64,000 nucleotides of DNA from contig OX438751.1 of NCBI GenBank assembly GCA_949316235.1, positions 23,064,801 through 23,128,800 on the forward strand, written 5' to 3'. The stretch comes from Oegoconia quadripuncta. Taxonomy: Eukaryota; Arthropoda; Insecta; Lepidoptera; Autostichidae. Positions 1 to 10,789 of the stretch are shown here, in pieces (position 1 is the stretch's first letter; each line of letters begins with the position of its first letter). The position numbers were made by a program, and so were the translations under genes. The notes beneath the pieces are model-generated. The model made no database searches, was not told the DNA's origin, and saw nothing but the letters and a program-made list of their open reading frames with translations.

Positions 1-179
1 TTATTGATTGTAAATTAGACATATTTCAATATAGCGGTATGAAAGCGACCCCAATGTTGATTTAGGAAGAAAACATACTAAAAAAACATAGCACAGTGTT
101 TACCGTCCTACCTATCAGTGTACCAACAACCGGCAGCTGAGACGTAGATGCAGTCATAGTGCCACATAACAAAAATTGC

Positions 180-440
180 ATGCTTGTGTGAAAACGACTG
201 AAGAAGTCCATAGAAGAACGCGGGTCACCGGTATAGCCCAGCGGATTAGTAAGTTGAAGTGGCCTTAGCTTGATAAACTGATGGGCATTGGGGCATTAAA
301 GTTCTAGAGTGGAAACCACACACCAGCAAGCGCAGCGACGTGTTCGGACGACCTAATGAACATCTCGGGAAATCGCTCTGGAAATGTATAGAGGAGGGCG
401 ATGTTCAGCTGAGGAGGTCCTGTGGCTAACATGATGATGA
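180..440 (+). pseudogene. RTE-type LINE, C-terminal end of ORF (degenerate)
   Basis: One frame from about 290 reads a decayed version of the C-terminus of lepidopteran RTE endonuclease-reverse transcriptases (VLEWKPHTSKRS, then a short tail). It ends in a stop followed by ATGATGATGATG, the usual 3' microsatellite of this family. No catalytic domain survives. The same segment recurs on the minus strand at 3610-3785, 17425-17885 and 29915-30305. The family assignment rests on these matches and on recall of the family's C-terminus. Confidence 0.55.
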
Positions 441-449
441 TGATTGCAG

Positions 450-1768
450 AAACTGTATACATACAGTAATTGGGTTATAAAAGGTTTGTTGATTTCAGAC
501 AATAGGACTTCGGTTTTTGACGATGTTCTAGTCTTTAACCTTTTAGCATAACGTTTGAAGAGAATAAACTGTATGTATATTAGCATTATAAAAGGTTCCA
601 ACTGCATGTTCATTTAATACATTACTTTAGTTTTTGACAATCTTCTAGTCTTAACTATTAGCATAATGTTGGTAGAGAGAATGCACTGTGTACATACAGG
701 TATTGGGTTATAAAAGGTTGCCACAGCTTCTTCATTTAATACGTTACTTTAGGTTTCGACGATCTTCTAGTCTTTAACCTATTAGCATAACGTTTGAAGG
801 CAATAAACTGTGTATACAGAATTTGGCGTTATAAAAGGTTCCAATCGCTTGTTCATTTCAAATATTAGTTTTCAACGATCTTCTAGTCTTAAACCTATTA
901 GCAATAATGTTTGAAGAGAATAAACTGTATATACAGATATTGGCGTTATAAAAGATTCCAACCGCTTCTTCATTTAATACATTACTTTAGTTTTTGACAA
1001 TCTTCTAGTCTTAAACCTATTAGCATAACGTTTGAAAAGAATCAACTGTGTATACAGATATTGGCGTTATAAAAGGTTCCAACCGCTTGTTCATTTAATA
1101 CATAACTTTAGTTTTTGACAATCTTCTAGTCTTAAACCCATTAGCATAATGTTTGAAGAGAATAAACTGTATATACAGATATTGGCGTTATAAAAGATTC
1201 CAACCGCTTGTTCATTTAATACATTACTTTAGTTTTTGACAATCTTCTAGTCTTAAACCTATTAGCATAACGTTTGAAAAGAATCAATTGTGTATACAGA
1301 TATTGGCGTTATAAAAGGTTCCAACCGCTTGTTCATTTAATACATTACTTTAGTTTTTGACAATCTTCTAGTCTTAAACCCATTAGCATAATGTTTCAAG
1401 AGAATAAACTGTATATACAGATATGGGCGTTATAAAAGGTTCCAATCGCTTGTTCATTTCATACATTACTTTAGTTTTTGACAATCTTCTAGTCTTAAAC
1501 CTATTAGCATAACGTTTGAAAAGAATCAATTGTGTATACAGATATTGGCGTTATAAAAGGTTCCAACCGCTTGTTCATTTAATACATAACTTTAGTTTTT
1601 GACAATCTTCTAGTCTTAAACCCATTAGCATAATGTTTGAAGAGAATAAACTGTATATACAGATATTGGCGTTATAAAAGGTTCCAATCGCTTGTTCATT
1701 TCATACATTAGTTTTCAGCGATCTTCTAGTCTTAAACCTATTAGCATAACGTTTGAAGAGAATCAAAG
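450..1768. repeat. Tandem array, ~120-121 bp unit, about 11 copies
   Basis: The unit carries GGCGTTATAAAAGGTTCCAA, then GTTCATTTAATACATTACTT, then a block resembling CAATCTTCTAGTCTTAAACC and ATTAGCATAACGTTTGAA. GTTCATTT recurs near 1089, 1210, 1331, 1452, 1573 and 1693. Neighbouring units differ consistently: CCTATTAGCATAACG (near 1019, 1259, 1500, 1739) alternates with CCCATTAGCATAATG (near 1137, 1378, 1619). This gives a dimer repeat of about 240 bp. The left copies are more diverged. No open frame runs through it. Confidence 0.93.
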
Positions 1769-2082
1769 TAAATCGGTTAATTATCAAGTGACATTGTCGA
1801 ATTTAGTTAATGGTCGTGTAAACTAGAAACGTTAGGGAGATGTCGATTTAACTACAGTTACGTTATGAGTATAAGATTTAACTGAACGGTCGTTAAAGTA
1901 AGAATTATAGGTAGTTGGTAATTTGAAGTTCATTTGTGATTGGGCAATTTTGTATCAAGTTTCGCAAAATTTATGACCAGCTTCATTGTTCCGTGTAGTT
2001 ACATGAATTTCTGCAATGTTCGATTATATTACTTAGGTAATAGATGTTAGCAAAAGAGATGGGTACGAGAATTATTATTTTT
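1769..2082. other. No recognisable feature
   Basis: AT-rich single-copy-looking sequence. I see no repeat match, RNA gene or credible coding frame in it. Confidence 0.5.
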
Positions 2083-2167
2083 ATGAGCAAATGGTTCTTG
2101 ACTTCAATCACACCTGATGTTAAGTGAAGATGAGGCCGAATGTGGAAGCGTACTGACCCGGAAACTC
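2083..2167 (-). mobile_element. SINE family A, tail fragment
   Basis: This fragment repeats the 3' tail of the adjacent full copy (CAATCACACCTGATGTTAAG and following). The full copy at 2168 therefore seems to have inserted beside or into an older tail. Confidence 0.7.
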
Positions 2168-2501
2168 CATTTTTTTTTATGCACAACGAGTTGGTACTTG
2201 ACCTCAATCACACCTGATGTTAAGTGAAGATGAGATCGAAGGTGGAAGCGTACTGACCCGGAAACCCCAACACATTTGGGGGACTGGCTATCTTATCTCT
2301 GACAACCGGAACACAACAATGCTATTAACATTGCTGCTTGGCGGCAGATTTAGATAAGATGGTGGTAGCTAGCCAGGCGGACATTTAAAATGCCCTACCA
2401 CCAACCAAACCGAGTACTTAAACATGTACCCCGCTGGGGATCGAACCCGCGACCTCCGAAACGTATACCCAATGTTGTTTACATTGAGCCACGGAGGCGG
2501 C
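2168..2501 (-). mobile_element. SINE family A (tRNA-headed), near full length
   Basis: Read on the minus strand, a tRNA-like head with CCGTGGCTCAATGTAAACAA and the box-B-like GGTTCGATCCC is followed by a body with GGGCATTTTAAATGTCCGCC, GTCAGAGATAAGATAGCCAG and a tail ending TTGTGCATAAAAAAA. Copies or fragments recur in this window at 2083, 2513, 3458, 5868, 8196, 9990, 14826, 26196, 55050 and 61843. Pol III transcription from the head and mobilisation by LINE enzymes are family knowledge, not seen here. Confidence 0.85.
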
Positions 2502-2512
2502 GGTCCATCTTA

Positions 2513-2752
2513 CTCGTATTTGGGGAACTGGCTATCTTATCTCTGACAACCGCAGCACAACAAACCTTTTAACATTGCTGTTTGGCGGTAGATTAGATAA
2601 AATGGTGGTATGCTAGCCAGGCGGACATTTTAAAATGTCCTGCCACCAATCAAAATGAGTACTAAACATTTACCCAGTTGGGGATCGAATCTGCGACCTC
2701 CGATTTGAAACTCAATGTTGTTGTTGTTGACATTGAGCCACGGAGACGGTGT
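2513..2752 (-). mobile_element. SINE family A, tail-truncated copy
   Basis: The head and central body match the neighbouring copy. The last ~90 bp of the tail is missing. It has lost bases in the box-B region (GGGGATCGAATCTGCGACCT on the plus strand), which suggests age. Confidence 0.8.
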
Positions 2753-2879
2753 ATTTCATTGCCATTTGATTATCTACACGGGACAATAATACTACAGTCA
2801 GCATGTTTGAAATAAATCTAATTTCCAATCAATAATCAACACTCTCTACAGGCTGATAGAATCTTCCCATAAACTGGTG

Positions 2880-3335
2880 ACTCCACGCTTGATTACGAAC
2901 AATTTTCCCTAAAGAGTCATAGTGTCATCAACGTTTTTAGGGTTCTGTTCCACCTCCCTCGCTATTGTAGCGCATCTGGAATGTTCACCGATGCCAGCGT
3001 GGATGATTTCTATGCTTTGATGCGCGAAAAGAGTGCGTCAATGGTACGGAGAGTGCGCGGGAGCTCTAATAGAGTATTAGAGATGGTGGGAGACAGATTG
3101 GACTCTCTTCTGGTCAGCAGGTTCGTCGAAATTCACGTTCTGAGGTCTCGATGAGATTGCGGACAGAGGATGAGTCAAGTCTCAGATAATTTATCTTAAA
3201 TTGTTTAATTAATCAATTTTGTAAAATTAGGTATAATATTAACATAGTCAGTAAGTGAAATTTGTACTAACACCTATGGACTGTATTTGTCTGAAATAAA
3301 ATATTTTTATTTTTATTTAATTTTTATAGTCGAAT
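2880..3335 (+). pseudogene. LINE 3' end with in-frame ORF C-terminus
   Basis: A frame without stops runs from about 2912 to the stop at 3152-3154. It reads the end of a LINE polyprotein (VLFHLPRYCSASGMFTDASV near the start, MVGDRLDSLLVSRF near the end). It is followed by an AT-rich 3' UTR with TGGACTGTATTTGTCTGAAA, then a (TATTTTT)n tail at 3300-3325. About 80 residues remain, all downstream of the reverse transcriptase core, so this is a 5'-truncated copy. There is no start codon. The clade is probably jockey/CR1-like, but that is recall only. Confidence 0.6.
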
Positions 3336-3457
3336 TCGATCAAAAAAATTTCGAATACCCATACAAAGTAAACTATTCTGAAACCACCTTAGTATGGAAC
3401 TACAATAATTTTCGGCTAAATTCGGCTATGGTTCCTTATGGAAAGTTGTTCATAATC

Positions 3458-3609
3458 AGGAGGTGGTAGCACGCCATTTAAAATGCCCTAACCACCAACC
3501 AAACCGAGTACTAAACATGTACCATTATGTATGTGCTTAAATAATAAGGGATTTAACTCGCGACCTCCGATTCGTAAACCCTATGTTGTTCATTGAACCA
3601 CAGAGGCGG
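3458..3609 (-). mobile_element. SINE family A, head fragment
   Basis: The head and first part of the body match family A. It is interrupted by about 30 bp of unrelated sequence between the GTACA element and the box-B region (near 3520-3550). Confidence 0.7.
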
Positions 3610-3785
3610 ATTTCAAATCAGCTACAGGATGTCCACTGCTGAACAGAGGCCTCCAGAGCAACTGGTTAGAAGCGGCCTGCATCCAGCCACTTCCTACGCT
3701 GCGCCTGCTGGTGTATGGTCTCCACTCAAGAACTTTAATGCCCTATCGGCCATCAGTCCTTCGAGCTATGTTGTCTTCACTAAGT
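3610..3785 (-). pseudogene. RTE-type LINE C-terminal fragment
   Basis: The minus strand matches the C-terminus of the RTE-type frame (the region encoding the WRPRTGKR-like motif and the terminal AVDIL-like segment). It is recognisable by the plus-strand string ATGTCCACTGCTGAACAGAG and by TGGTCTCCACTCAAGAACTT. These are shared with 29915-30130. Frameshifts are present and nothing upstream survives. Confidence 0.55.
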
Positions 3786-4260
3786 AATGGAGGCGGTTAA
3801 TTTCGCCTTTTATACTTCTCTGTATGAAACCACACCGCCATAGGGTTGCCATAAAAGCATATTAAAAAATAGTTGATGCCCTTAAAAAAACGTATTGGGG
3901 ATTCAAAAACAATTCCAACATGCACCATCAGATTCAATAAGTGTAAATTTCGAACTGATAATGTCTTTGTCGCTTGTCTTTTTTTTTAGGATAGTAGTAT
4001 ACGAGCTAATGCAGCCGGATAACAAATTATATTGATTGTCAATATCATATTTTAATGGTCAATAATAAAGTGAGTTGAATGTAAGAAACTACTTAGAGTT
4101 GTTAATACCTTACCTACCTGTTGTTCTAAGTCGGATGTGCGTTTCATCAGGTGTATGACGGTTGTAATTTAGACTGATTGGTATAGTTTCTCTGCCTTTG
4201 AAGCTTTTTTCTTTGCCTTTTTTTTCTATTATTTTAATCGAGGGTTTTATCATTATAATC
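3786..4260. other. No recognisable feature
   Basis: AT-rich sequence with short T-runs. No coding frame, RNA gene or repeat match was seen. Confidence 0.5.
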
Positions 4261-4416
4261 ACACTGGTGTCGATTCGGATGTACACCAACTAAACTAAAT
4301 TAAACTAAAACCAGTTTTAAAGTAGTACTGTCTCTTTCTCCCTGGAACAGTACGATGGGACAGCACCACTCCGGTTTAGTTTAGTTAGTGTACATCCGAA
4401 TCGACCCCAATGTCAC
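4261..4416. mobile_element. Palindromic MITE-like element (family F)
   Basis: The left end GGTGTCGATTCGGATGTACA is mirrored at the right end, with AAACTAAACTAAAACCAG-type arms and a ~60-bp centre holding GTACTGTCTCTTTCTCCCTG. The same module is at 57100-57263, and a deleted one is at 32517-32645. The arms would fold into a long hairpin. No transposase is present. Confidence 0.75.
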
Positions 4417-4425
4417 CCTCATAGG

Positions 4426-4688
4426 GTCTAAACCTATGAAAACTCACTGACACAAAGCTTACCTACGACTTAAAGCTAGTTTCACAATATGGTACAGCGA
4501 TTTGGCTTCCCGAGATAATGGAAAAGCCAAAACACTGTTACATATCCCCACTTCGAATGTAAAATTATAATTAATCATAAATTGTCGTCTTAAGTTTTCG
4601 CTCCGGACACATTCCATTAAAATGTGGCCAACGTCTTCTACACTTTCACATACTTCACAATTTGGAGACAATGCTTTTGCCATAAGTA
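4426..4688 (-). pseudogene. LINE polyprotein C-terminal zinc-finger fragment
   Basis: The minus-strand frame 4683-4459 reads SPNCEVCESVEDVGHILMEC, a CX2C-X8-H-X4-C pattern typical of the extreme C-terminus of many non-LTR retrotransposon polyproteins. About 50 residues and a stop follow. A related but distinct fragment is at 37827-38055 (CSQCGVVEDVFHITMEC). No reverse transcriptase remains, so this is a 5'-truncated relic. Confidence 0.6.
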
Positions 4689-4704
4689 TCCAAACTTATT
4701 CAAT

Positions 4705-4815
4705 AGGATGGGACGGTTGTGGGTTCGAATCCCGCTAAGGGCAAGTGTTTGCGGATGAATTCGAACATTTATTCCAAAGTCATGGATGTTTATTTATGTT
4801 AGGTATGTTTATCTA
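4705..4815 (+). mobile_element. SINE family C2, partial
   Basis: The box-B-like GTGGGTTCGAATCCCGCTAA and downstream GAACATTTATTCCAAAGTCA match the copies at 14375-14622 and 58548-58785. The box-A half and the tail are missing or unrecognisable. Confidence 0.6.
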
Positions 4816-4994
4816 CTATCACAAATTTACTTAAATCTGTGCACAAAGCGGACTTATCAATTTGCTTAGTATTGCATTCGATAATTAGTGTGTCTAACTA
4901 AAGTAAAGAAAAATCTGGCTCACTAATTAAGTGATATAGGTGGAAGCTATTGTGCTAGATGTTTTTAATCAAGGACATAATTATTCTTAGCCGA

Positions 4995-5170
4995 CTTCAT
5001 AAAGGAGGAGGTTTTTTTTTCTTTCTTATGCATGCACACCGATATCTCCGAGATTTAGGTAGCGGTCGATTCACGTAGTTCTTTTTGTAAATCAAAGGGG
5101 ATACCATCAAGTTAGTCCCATTGTAATTTCAGCGCAATCGGTTCAGTAGTTTTTGTAATCAAATAGCAGA
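4995..5170. repeat. Dispersed repeat fragment
   Basis: CCGACTTCATAAAGGAGGAG at the left end also opens the repeat at 28872. The rest (ATCTCCGAGATTTAGGTAGC, ...CAATCGGTTCAGTAGTTTTT) looks like a widespread insect repeat, but I cannot assign a class. Confidence 0.4.
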
Positions 5171-5867
5171 ATAGCATTACATATTTACACCATTGTGTAG
5201 TTTTTGCACAGGGAAACTACGAGTAGATACAGTTTGGGTTTGTGTGAGAAAAGTGTAGAAAAGGTCGGTGTGATTATGAATCGAAAAAAAAATATCAGGA
5301 AGATTGGCAAGCATGCTAAAATACTAAAAAGTGAAAAAAAAAACTTAAAATCTACTCCACCAAATCACCTACCTACTACAAAGTAAAGAATAATTTTATT
5401 GAAATGCTCGTAATTCTCAATCAGTTATTTTCTATGTTCACTGTAGTAATTATTATTGTTTCTACGATATGGAAATATGTCTTTCGAAGTCGGCGCTACA
5501 ATTGAATGTAAATCAATCTACATGATAATCACTGTTACAAATTGGCGTCGACTGCGAAAGATATTTTTATAGTCGGGAAACCACAATGTTCGTAAATTCT
5601 TTATCAGCCGGCGTTTAAACAACTCTTTGTAAATATTGTGATCAATCGTTCACGCATTAAAAAGTCATCCTTATCCTTATGCAGGGCTCCCTAATTTATT
5701 CACAGATACGCATCTGGATGTGGCCCGTTGCCGTAAATAAAGCCCCCAACACACCGGGATACTTTCGATTTTTTGTCTTGGCTTTGAATTGGTTGGATTT
5801 AATATAGAGCTATGAAGATACGTAGATAAGTTTTTGGAAGAAATAGTTAAATATGAAAATTATTGAA
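5171..5867. other. No recognisable feature
   Basis: AT-rich sequence. A 60-codon frame at 5204-5386 is lysine/asparagine-rich and reads like translated A-runs. I give it no credit. Confidence 0.5.
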
Positions 5868-5992
5868 ATGGTGCTAGCCAGGCGGACATTTAAAAAATTC
5901 TACCACCAATCAAACCGATTACTAAATATGTACGTTGGTGGGAATCGATCCTGCGTCCTCTGTTTGTTTACATTCCGCCACGGAGACGGTTA
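5868..5992 (-). mobile_element. SINE family A, head fragment
   Basis: It matches the head and first body block (GCTAGCCAGGCGGACATTTA, ending GCCACGGAGACGG) and is truncated after them. It is diverged. Confidence 0.7.
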
Positions 5993-6063
5993 TAGACTGT
6001 AAAGTAGAGTACAGTACGAGATAATCTTCCTAGTCTAAACATGATGATCGACCAAATGCTTGG

Positions 6064-6156
6064 ACTGGATATGCGTTTGACCACAATCACGCCACCTCAG
6101 TAAATACATATTCACTCTGCTTTTGAAGATCGTAAGGTTGTAGGATTCAGGACAGA
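6064..6156 (-). pseudogene. LINE family I 3' end, small fragment
   Basis: The minus strand matches the 3' end of the element at 13235-13500: the stretch encoding YNLxxFKSRVN and the GATTGTGGTCAAACGC block just after the stop. The segment between is deleted. Confidence 0.5.
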
Positions 6157-7525
6157 CTGACGCTTGAAGGGGATTTTAAATTATACTTGAGTATTGGGCT
6201 AAAAAATCGTTAATTTATTCTACATTACCTTAACGAAAGGATAATCTTATAAAATTAGAGCTGTACTAACTTACAATAACAAACTAACATTCCCTCTGCT
6301 GGGGTACAGTCTCTTTCTACTAGACCCTATACCCAGGCGCCAACCATGCGGGCCCAGTGCTTTGCGTATTGTGTCAGATTAGTGGTCACTTGACAGTCAA
6401 TATTTATTTATCAGTCGGCGGTCAATGCTTAAATTGAAAGTCTGAAACCAACCATTGCCATTCGATGTATGAACATGAAAATTACCTAATGGTCCCCCAT
6501 TAAAAGACCGGCGAACGTTGCTTAACACGTTCGCGGACCCTGAACGTCTATAGCCGTTATAACAATAAAACTTCGTGACTGGTTTACTGCACGTGAAAGG
6601 GTTAACTTTGTTAATCGAAAATCTTTAATATACGTGCTTCTGCAATGGCTTCTGCCATTGTAAGTTAATCTGCTATCATATTACGTTTTTTTTTAAATAG
6701 TAAACTTTAGTAATATTGATTTCGGTTCTGATCATGTCTATAACTTTTGAAGTCAACATTCTCATTGATACATGTTTGGCCCGATTTAACACGGCTATGT
6801 GTAAAAGACGATATGATTTATCTCCAGCCCTCATTACAGAGGCTTTTTTAATGAGCTGCATTGGATTCTTGGCGATAATTGATTTTTGTGCGTCTTACTT
6901 TTTTAATGAAATGTAGTGCCACTTATGAGAGATTTAGATATCTTCTAATACTCTAATCAATCGAAATACCGAACCGGTTCTGGTAGTTATTATTATGATG
7001 CTGAAAAGAGAGTGTTATCTTAATATGAAAGAGTACAAGCTTGCGCAGTCAGATCCTGCCTCCACCTTACTCTTAAATCCTCTCTCTATGAGCTCGGCGT
7101 ATAAACCTTCTCTATATGGCAGTGTCCTTGAACTTAATTTAATATGTAATTTCTCTTTAAGATATTCATTATATATACACACAACATGACTCCTGATCCA
7201 GCTAGACGGAGGGCCTTTGCGGTGTGGGGACTTGGAGCGACACAAAATATGAACACACAGTTGATCTAACGATGGTCGCTTATTGTCTAATAACTTATTG
7301 ACTAAAAGAGAGGTGTAGACTACCATACGCATGTTCGGGGAACGGTGATTCATACACTACACCTTGTGAATATTGTTAGATTGAACCCAGGACTTAAATG
7401 TTTAGTAGTTTAACCAAGAACGTGGAGTAAACAGACAGACGAATAAATTCAGTTTCTAAACATGCTCTTTAAATTAGATTTTTCTTATGTTATCATGCAT
7501 TTAATGTATTTAACGCAACTGTAAT
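6157..7525. other. No recognisable feature
   Basis: Low-complexity to unique sequence. Overlapping sense/antisense frames at 6676-6916 and a 112-codon minus-strand frame at 7015-7353 have no motif I recognise and no family-like composition. A fragment near 6290-6400 resembles decayed LINE sequence, but too weakly to call. Confidence 0.45.
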
Positions 7526-7790
7526 GACCTGTTTGGTGTAGTGGTAAGAAACTCTGACCACTATACCAAAAGGTCGCGGGTTCGAATCCCGCTAGGGGCA
7601 TGTGTTTGTGTGATGAATACGGAGTACACGAGTTATGGATGTTTCATTTATAATAAGTATTTATTTACAAAAATAATGTATTCATGTATAGTATTTCAAC
7701 CATCTGGTATATACAACACAAGCCTATAGTTGCTTAATGTAGAACTAGATGGCACTGTGTGTAAGTCCAAGGATATTTATTTATTTAATA
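7526..7790 (+). mobile_element. SINE family C (tRNA-headed), near full length
   Basis: The head has GTTTGGTGTAGTGGTAAGAA (box A-like) and GTCGCGGGTTCGAATCCCGC (box B). It is followed by TGAATACGG...GTTATGGATG, an A/T tract, and the tail CAACCATCTGGTATATACAA...CTAGATGGCACTGTGTG...TATTTATTTATTT. Copies recur at 26905, 33264, 35566(-), 36145, with tails elsewhere. Confidence 0.85.
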
Positions 7791-8195
7791 GCTATCGGTA
7801 TTATTTGTTTTATACATCATCTGTGAGGAAAATCCACTGTTAAAATATCCAACCTTGATTGCACCTACAAGCATAAACGACTCAAGTATAAAATCAATAG
7901 CAAACAGTTACAATGTAATAAATGAACGCTTTGAAATCTAATTAAAATTAAGGCGAGAACACACGTTACTGCCGCAGTTATGTCGCTTTCCTGTCGAAGA
8001 CAGCCCTATGATTTATACGACAGCGCCATAAGGCGAGAGTACACTGTGTACATATGACGCAATCTGTGTTCTTTTATGAAACACTGGACACTCTCTTTTA
8101 ACCCCCGACGAAAACCGACGGGTTCTATGTGTTTGACGGTGTGTGGTAGTCCGATTTGAGTGCGGTTTTATTATTATTATAGACTAGACGAGGTT
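7791..8195. other. No recognisable feature
   Basis: Unique-looking sequence. A short near-repeat CTTAAGGCGAGA/CATAAGGCGAGAGTACAC occurs around 7950-8045. Nothing else was noted. Confidence 0.45.
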
Positions 8196-8508
8196 CTTAT
8201 TTTTTTTATGCACAACGGGTTAGCACTTGACCTCACAGCTGATGTTAAGTGAAGATGAGGCCGAAACTATAAGCGTACTGATCCCCCATGTTATTTGGGG
8301 TATTGGCTATCTTAGCTCTGGTAACCGGAACACAACAATGTTATTAACATTACTGTTTAGCGGCAGACTTAGATAAGATGGTGGCAGCTAGCAAGGCGGA
8401 CATTTTAAATGGCACCAACCAAACCGAGTACTAAACAATCTGGGGATCGAATCCGCGACCTTCGATTCTTAAATCCTGTGTTGTTTACATTGAGCCGCGG
8501 AGGCTGTT
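8196..8508 (-). mobile_element. SINE family A, near full length
   Basis: It runs from the tail (TTTTTTTATGCACAACGGGT on plus) to the head (GAGCCGCGGAGG). Small deletions occur near 8270 and 8415 relative to the copy at 2168. Confidence 0.85.
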
Positions 8509-8513
8509 CATCA

Positions 8514-8612
8514 TCATCATCATCAGCCCGTAAACATCCCACTGCAGGGACATTTGTGTAGTTTGTCAACCATCTGGTTTCCATAATACAAGCCTAGTTG
8601 CTTAGTGTGGAA
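8514..8612. repeat. Mosaic of SINE B and SINE C tails
   Basis: An ATC microsatellite plus CAGCCCGTAAACATCCCACT is the reverse complement of the SINE B 3' end. It is directly joined to a SINE C tail in plus orientation (CAACCATCTGGTTTCCATAA, ...GCTTAGTGTGGAAC). Confidence 0.6.
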
Positions 8613-8995
8613 CTTTAATTATATGGGCCTTCCCTCGTATAATGAGGGAGTATGGGCCATTGTCCACCACGTTGGCCCAATGCGGATTGGGGACTTCACA
8701 TGCCTTAAATTTTTAATTTCTCAGGCCTGCAGGTTTCCTCATGATGTTTTCCTTCACCGTTTAAGAGCAGTCGGATTGCGCATAAGTAATTGAATTAATA
8801 AAAATAATACTCCCTCATATAGGTACGAGGGAAGGCCAATATCCCTACAGTGGGATGGGGTTCCGGGCTGCTGATGATGATGATGAATTAAATTAAATTT
8901 AAAAAGCATTGGTACATGGCCTGCCTGAGAATCGAACCCGGACCTCCCAAATTGGGAGACGCGTCTTAACCGCTGAGCCACCGACGCTTTTAGTT
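8613..8995 (-). mobile_element. SINE family B (tRNA-headed), near full length
   Basis: On the minus strand the head GCGTCGGTGGCTCAGCGGTT with box B GGGTTCGATTCTC is followed by CAGGCAGGCCATGTACCAAT. The body contains AAACGGTGAAGGAAAACATC and GAAGTCCCCAATCCGCATTG. About 70 bp between the head and the ACTGCTCTTAAA block is extra compared with 28018-28278. It contains a second GAGGGAAGGCC motif, so there was internal duplication or nested insertion. Confidence 0.8.
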
Positions 8996-9599
8996 CGTTG
9001 TTAGAGTGGCTAAGTTTTGCTGCAATAAAATTTGAAACTTGCCTCTACTCGAAAAGTAGAAGAGCAATGAATTATTTAATAATATAATTATGAACAAGCC
9101 TATTTTATATGCTATAACAATATCCTTGTAATTGCATGAATAAATTGATTGAAAATTGAAATTGGTAAACAATTCATCAATCGTATAACTTATCGACTTA
9201 CCTAGTATAATTATCGTCTGCTGATAGTTGAGTCAATAATATGTGAATATCTAATCTAATTTCAGGAAATAATACTATATCACCTGTATACTCATAATAT
9301 TGGCTTAATATACGTAGACGTGCTTTAAATGGGCAATTAATTAAAATTAATTTTGATTTGTCTAATGGACGGCAAAATGAGGCTAATTCGATTTTAACAG
9401 TACTAATTGAATTTAATTATAGAAAATTAAAGTGTTTCCCGAAAACCGTTTCACAACGATGTACACGGGACTTTAATTAGACAGACAGGATCGCTACGCT
9501 ATTTGTCGGCATCTAATTTGAACTGCTGACAGCTCCTGTGCGATTATTAGTACGACCTCCAATAGTATGAACCTGAGAAACGTTAATGTAACATCCCAA
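8996..9599. other. No recognisable feature
   Basis: Very AT-rich. No convincing coding frame or repeat family was seen. Confidence 0.5.
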
Positions 9600-9765
9600 C
9601 TTAATATTGTAAATGCGAAAGTTTTGTGTGTGTATGTATGTGTCTCTTCATACCTAAACAGCTTGACAGATTTGCTTGAAATTTGGTTGGTAGACAGATT
9701 AAGACCTGGATTAATACATATAAGCTACATTGTATCCAGGAAGAGTGACTGGTTCCTGTAGGATA
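9600..9765 (+). repeat. Dispersed repeat, Helitron-like family, internal part
   Basis: GAAATTTGGTTGGTAGACAG followed by ATTA-GACCTGGATTAA is shared with 24560-24605. The 3' end with the CTAG terminus seen in the other copy is absent here. Confidence 0.5.
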
Positions 9766-9989
9766 ACTATTATTAGTGTGAATGCTTTTGAGTCTTACAG
9801 CGACGTATTTGGTAGAAGAATGTGTGTGTAGTAGCGGATAACAGTTACTATTACCATAGAGGAATAACATATTACATAATTACTGTTTAATTATTCTACC
9901 AAAAAAGCAGGAGTAGTAGCTACAAGTACATTATTAATGTTTACAATCCCTGGTTAAATATAATTCATCAGCAATTTGTAACAATTAGT

Positions 9990-10198
9990 TTAACCCGTCC
10001 ATCTAACCATCTTATCTAAGTCTGCTGCCAAATAGCAATATTAAATACATTGTTGCGTTCCAGTTGTCAGAGATAAGATAGCCAGTCCCCCAAGTAAGAT
10101 GGGGTTTCCGGATCAGCATGCTTCAACCTTCGGCCTGAGCTTCAGTTAACATCAGGCGTGATTGAGGTTATGAGCTAATCCGTCGTGCATAAAAAAAC
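9990..10198 (+). mobile_element. SINE family A, 5'-truncated
   Basis: The body and tail are present from ACCATCTTATCTAAGTCTGC to GTCGTGCATAAAAAAA. The tRNA-like head is missing. Confidence 0.8.
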
Positions 10199-10789
10199 CT
10201 GATGTCTGAGAAAGGCTAGGTCAGTGAAACAGATCACCAGAGTCTCCCACCTCGATTAAGTTACCAAATATTTAATGTAGATACATATATCGGAGCAACT
10301 AATTTGTGAATCTTGAAAATTTGCTTGAAACAACATCATGTATATATTCAACTTTGTTATCTGCATACCTATCGCGTGGTAACCTTTCGACGTATGTGAA
10401 ACTGCACTCGTGACAGTTCACCTTTTACGACACCCACGGAGAGAGACCACATGGCACACAAGCACACATGCTTTCACTTCCTAATACGAGTATCTTACAC
10501 GAAGAAAACATCGAAGAAACATTTGGTGTATTTTCTACTCCAGTTAATAACACCCAGGTCTCTCATATTAAAATAGCGCAAGTCTCTTGTTTTCGTGGTC
10601 AGGCTCGTATTTTTTCCATCTTCCTCTAATTAACGCCACATGTAGACAGACAGATACACGGTAAAGGAGGGAATAATGCATAACATCAAGATATTTATAT
10701 TATATTAAACATAAATCATACTTACCATCTATGTCCATCTATTTAAGTACCATCGAATTTTGTACAAAATATGTACACTAAATTATCAC
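10199..10789. other. No recognisable feature
   Basis: Mixed-composition sequence without coding frame, RNA gene or repeat match that I can support. Confidence 0.45.

Noticed and set aside
450..1768. CRISPR-like array
   Set aside because: Units are directly tandem without unique spacers, and the sequence is eukaryotic.
7015..7353. 112-codon minus-strand ORF
   Set aside because: No recognised motif, no neighbours, ordinary AT-rich composition. A frame of this length can be chance in 64 kb.
7526..7600. Candidate tRNA gene (GTGTAGTGGT...GGTTCGAATCCC)
   Set aside because: No proper acceptor stem, and the same head occurs before the SINE C body at several places.
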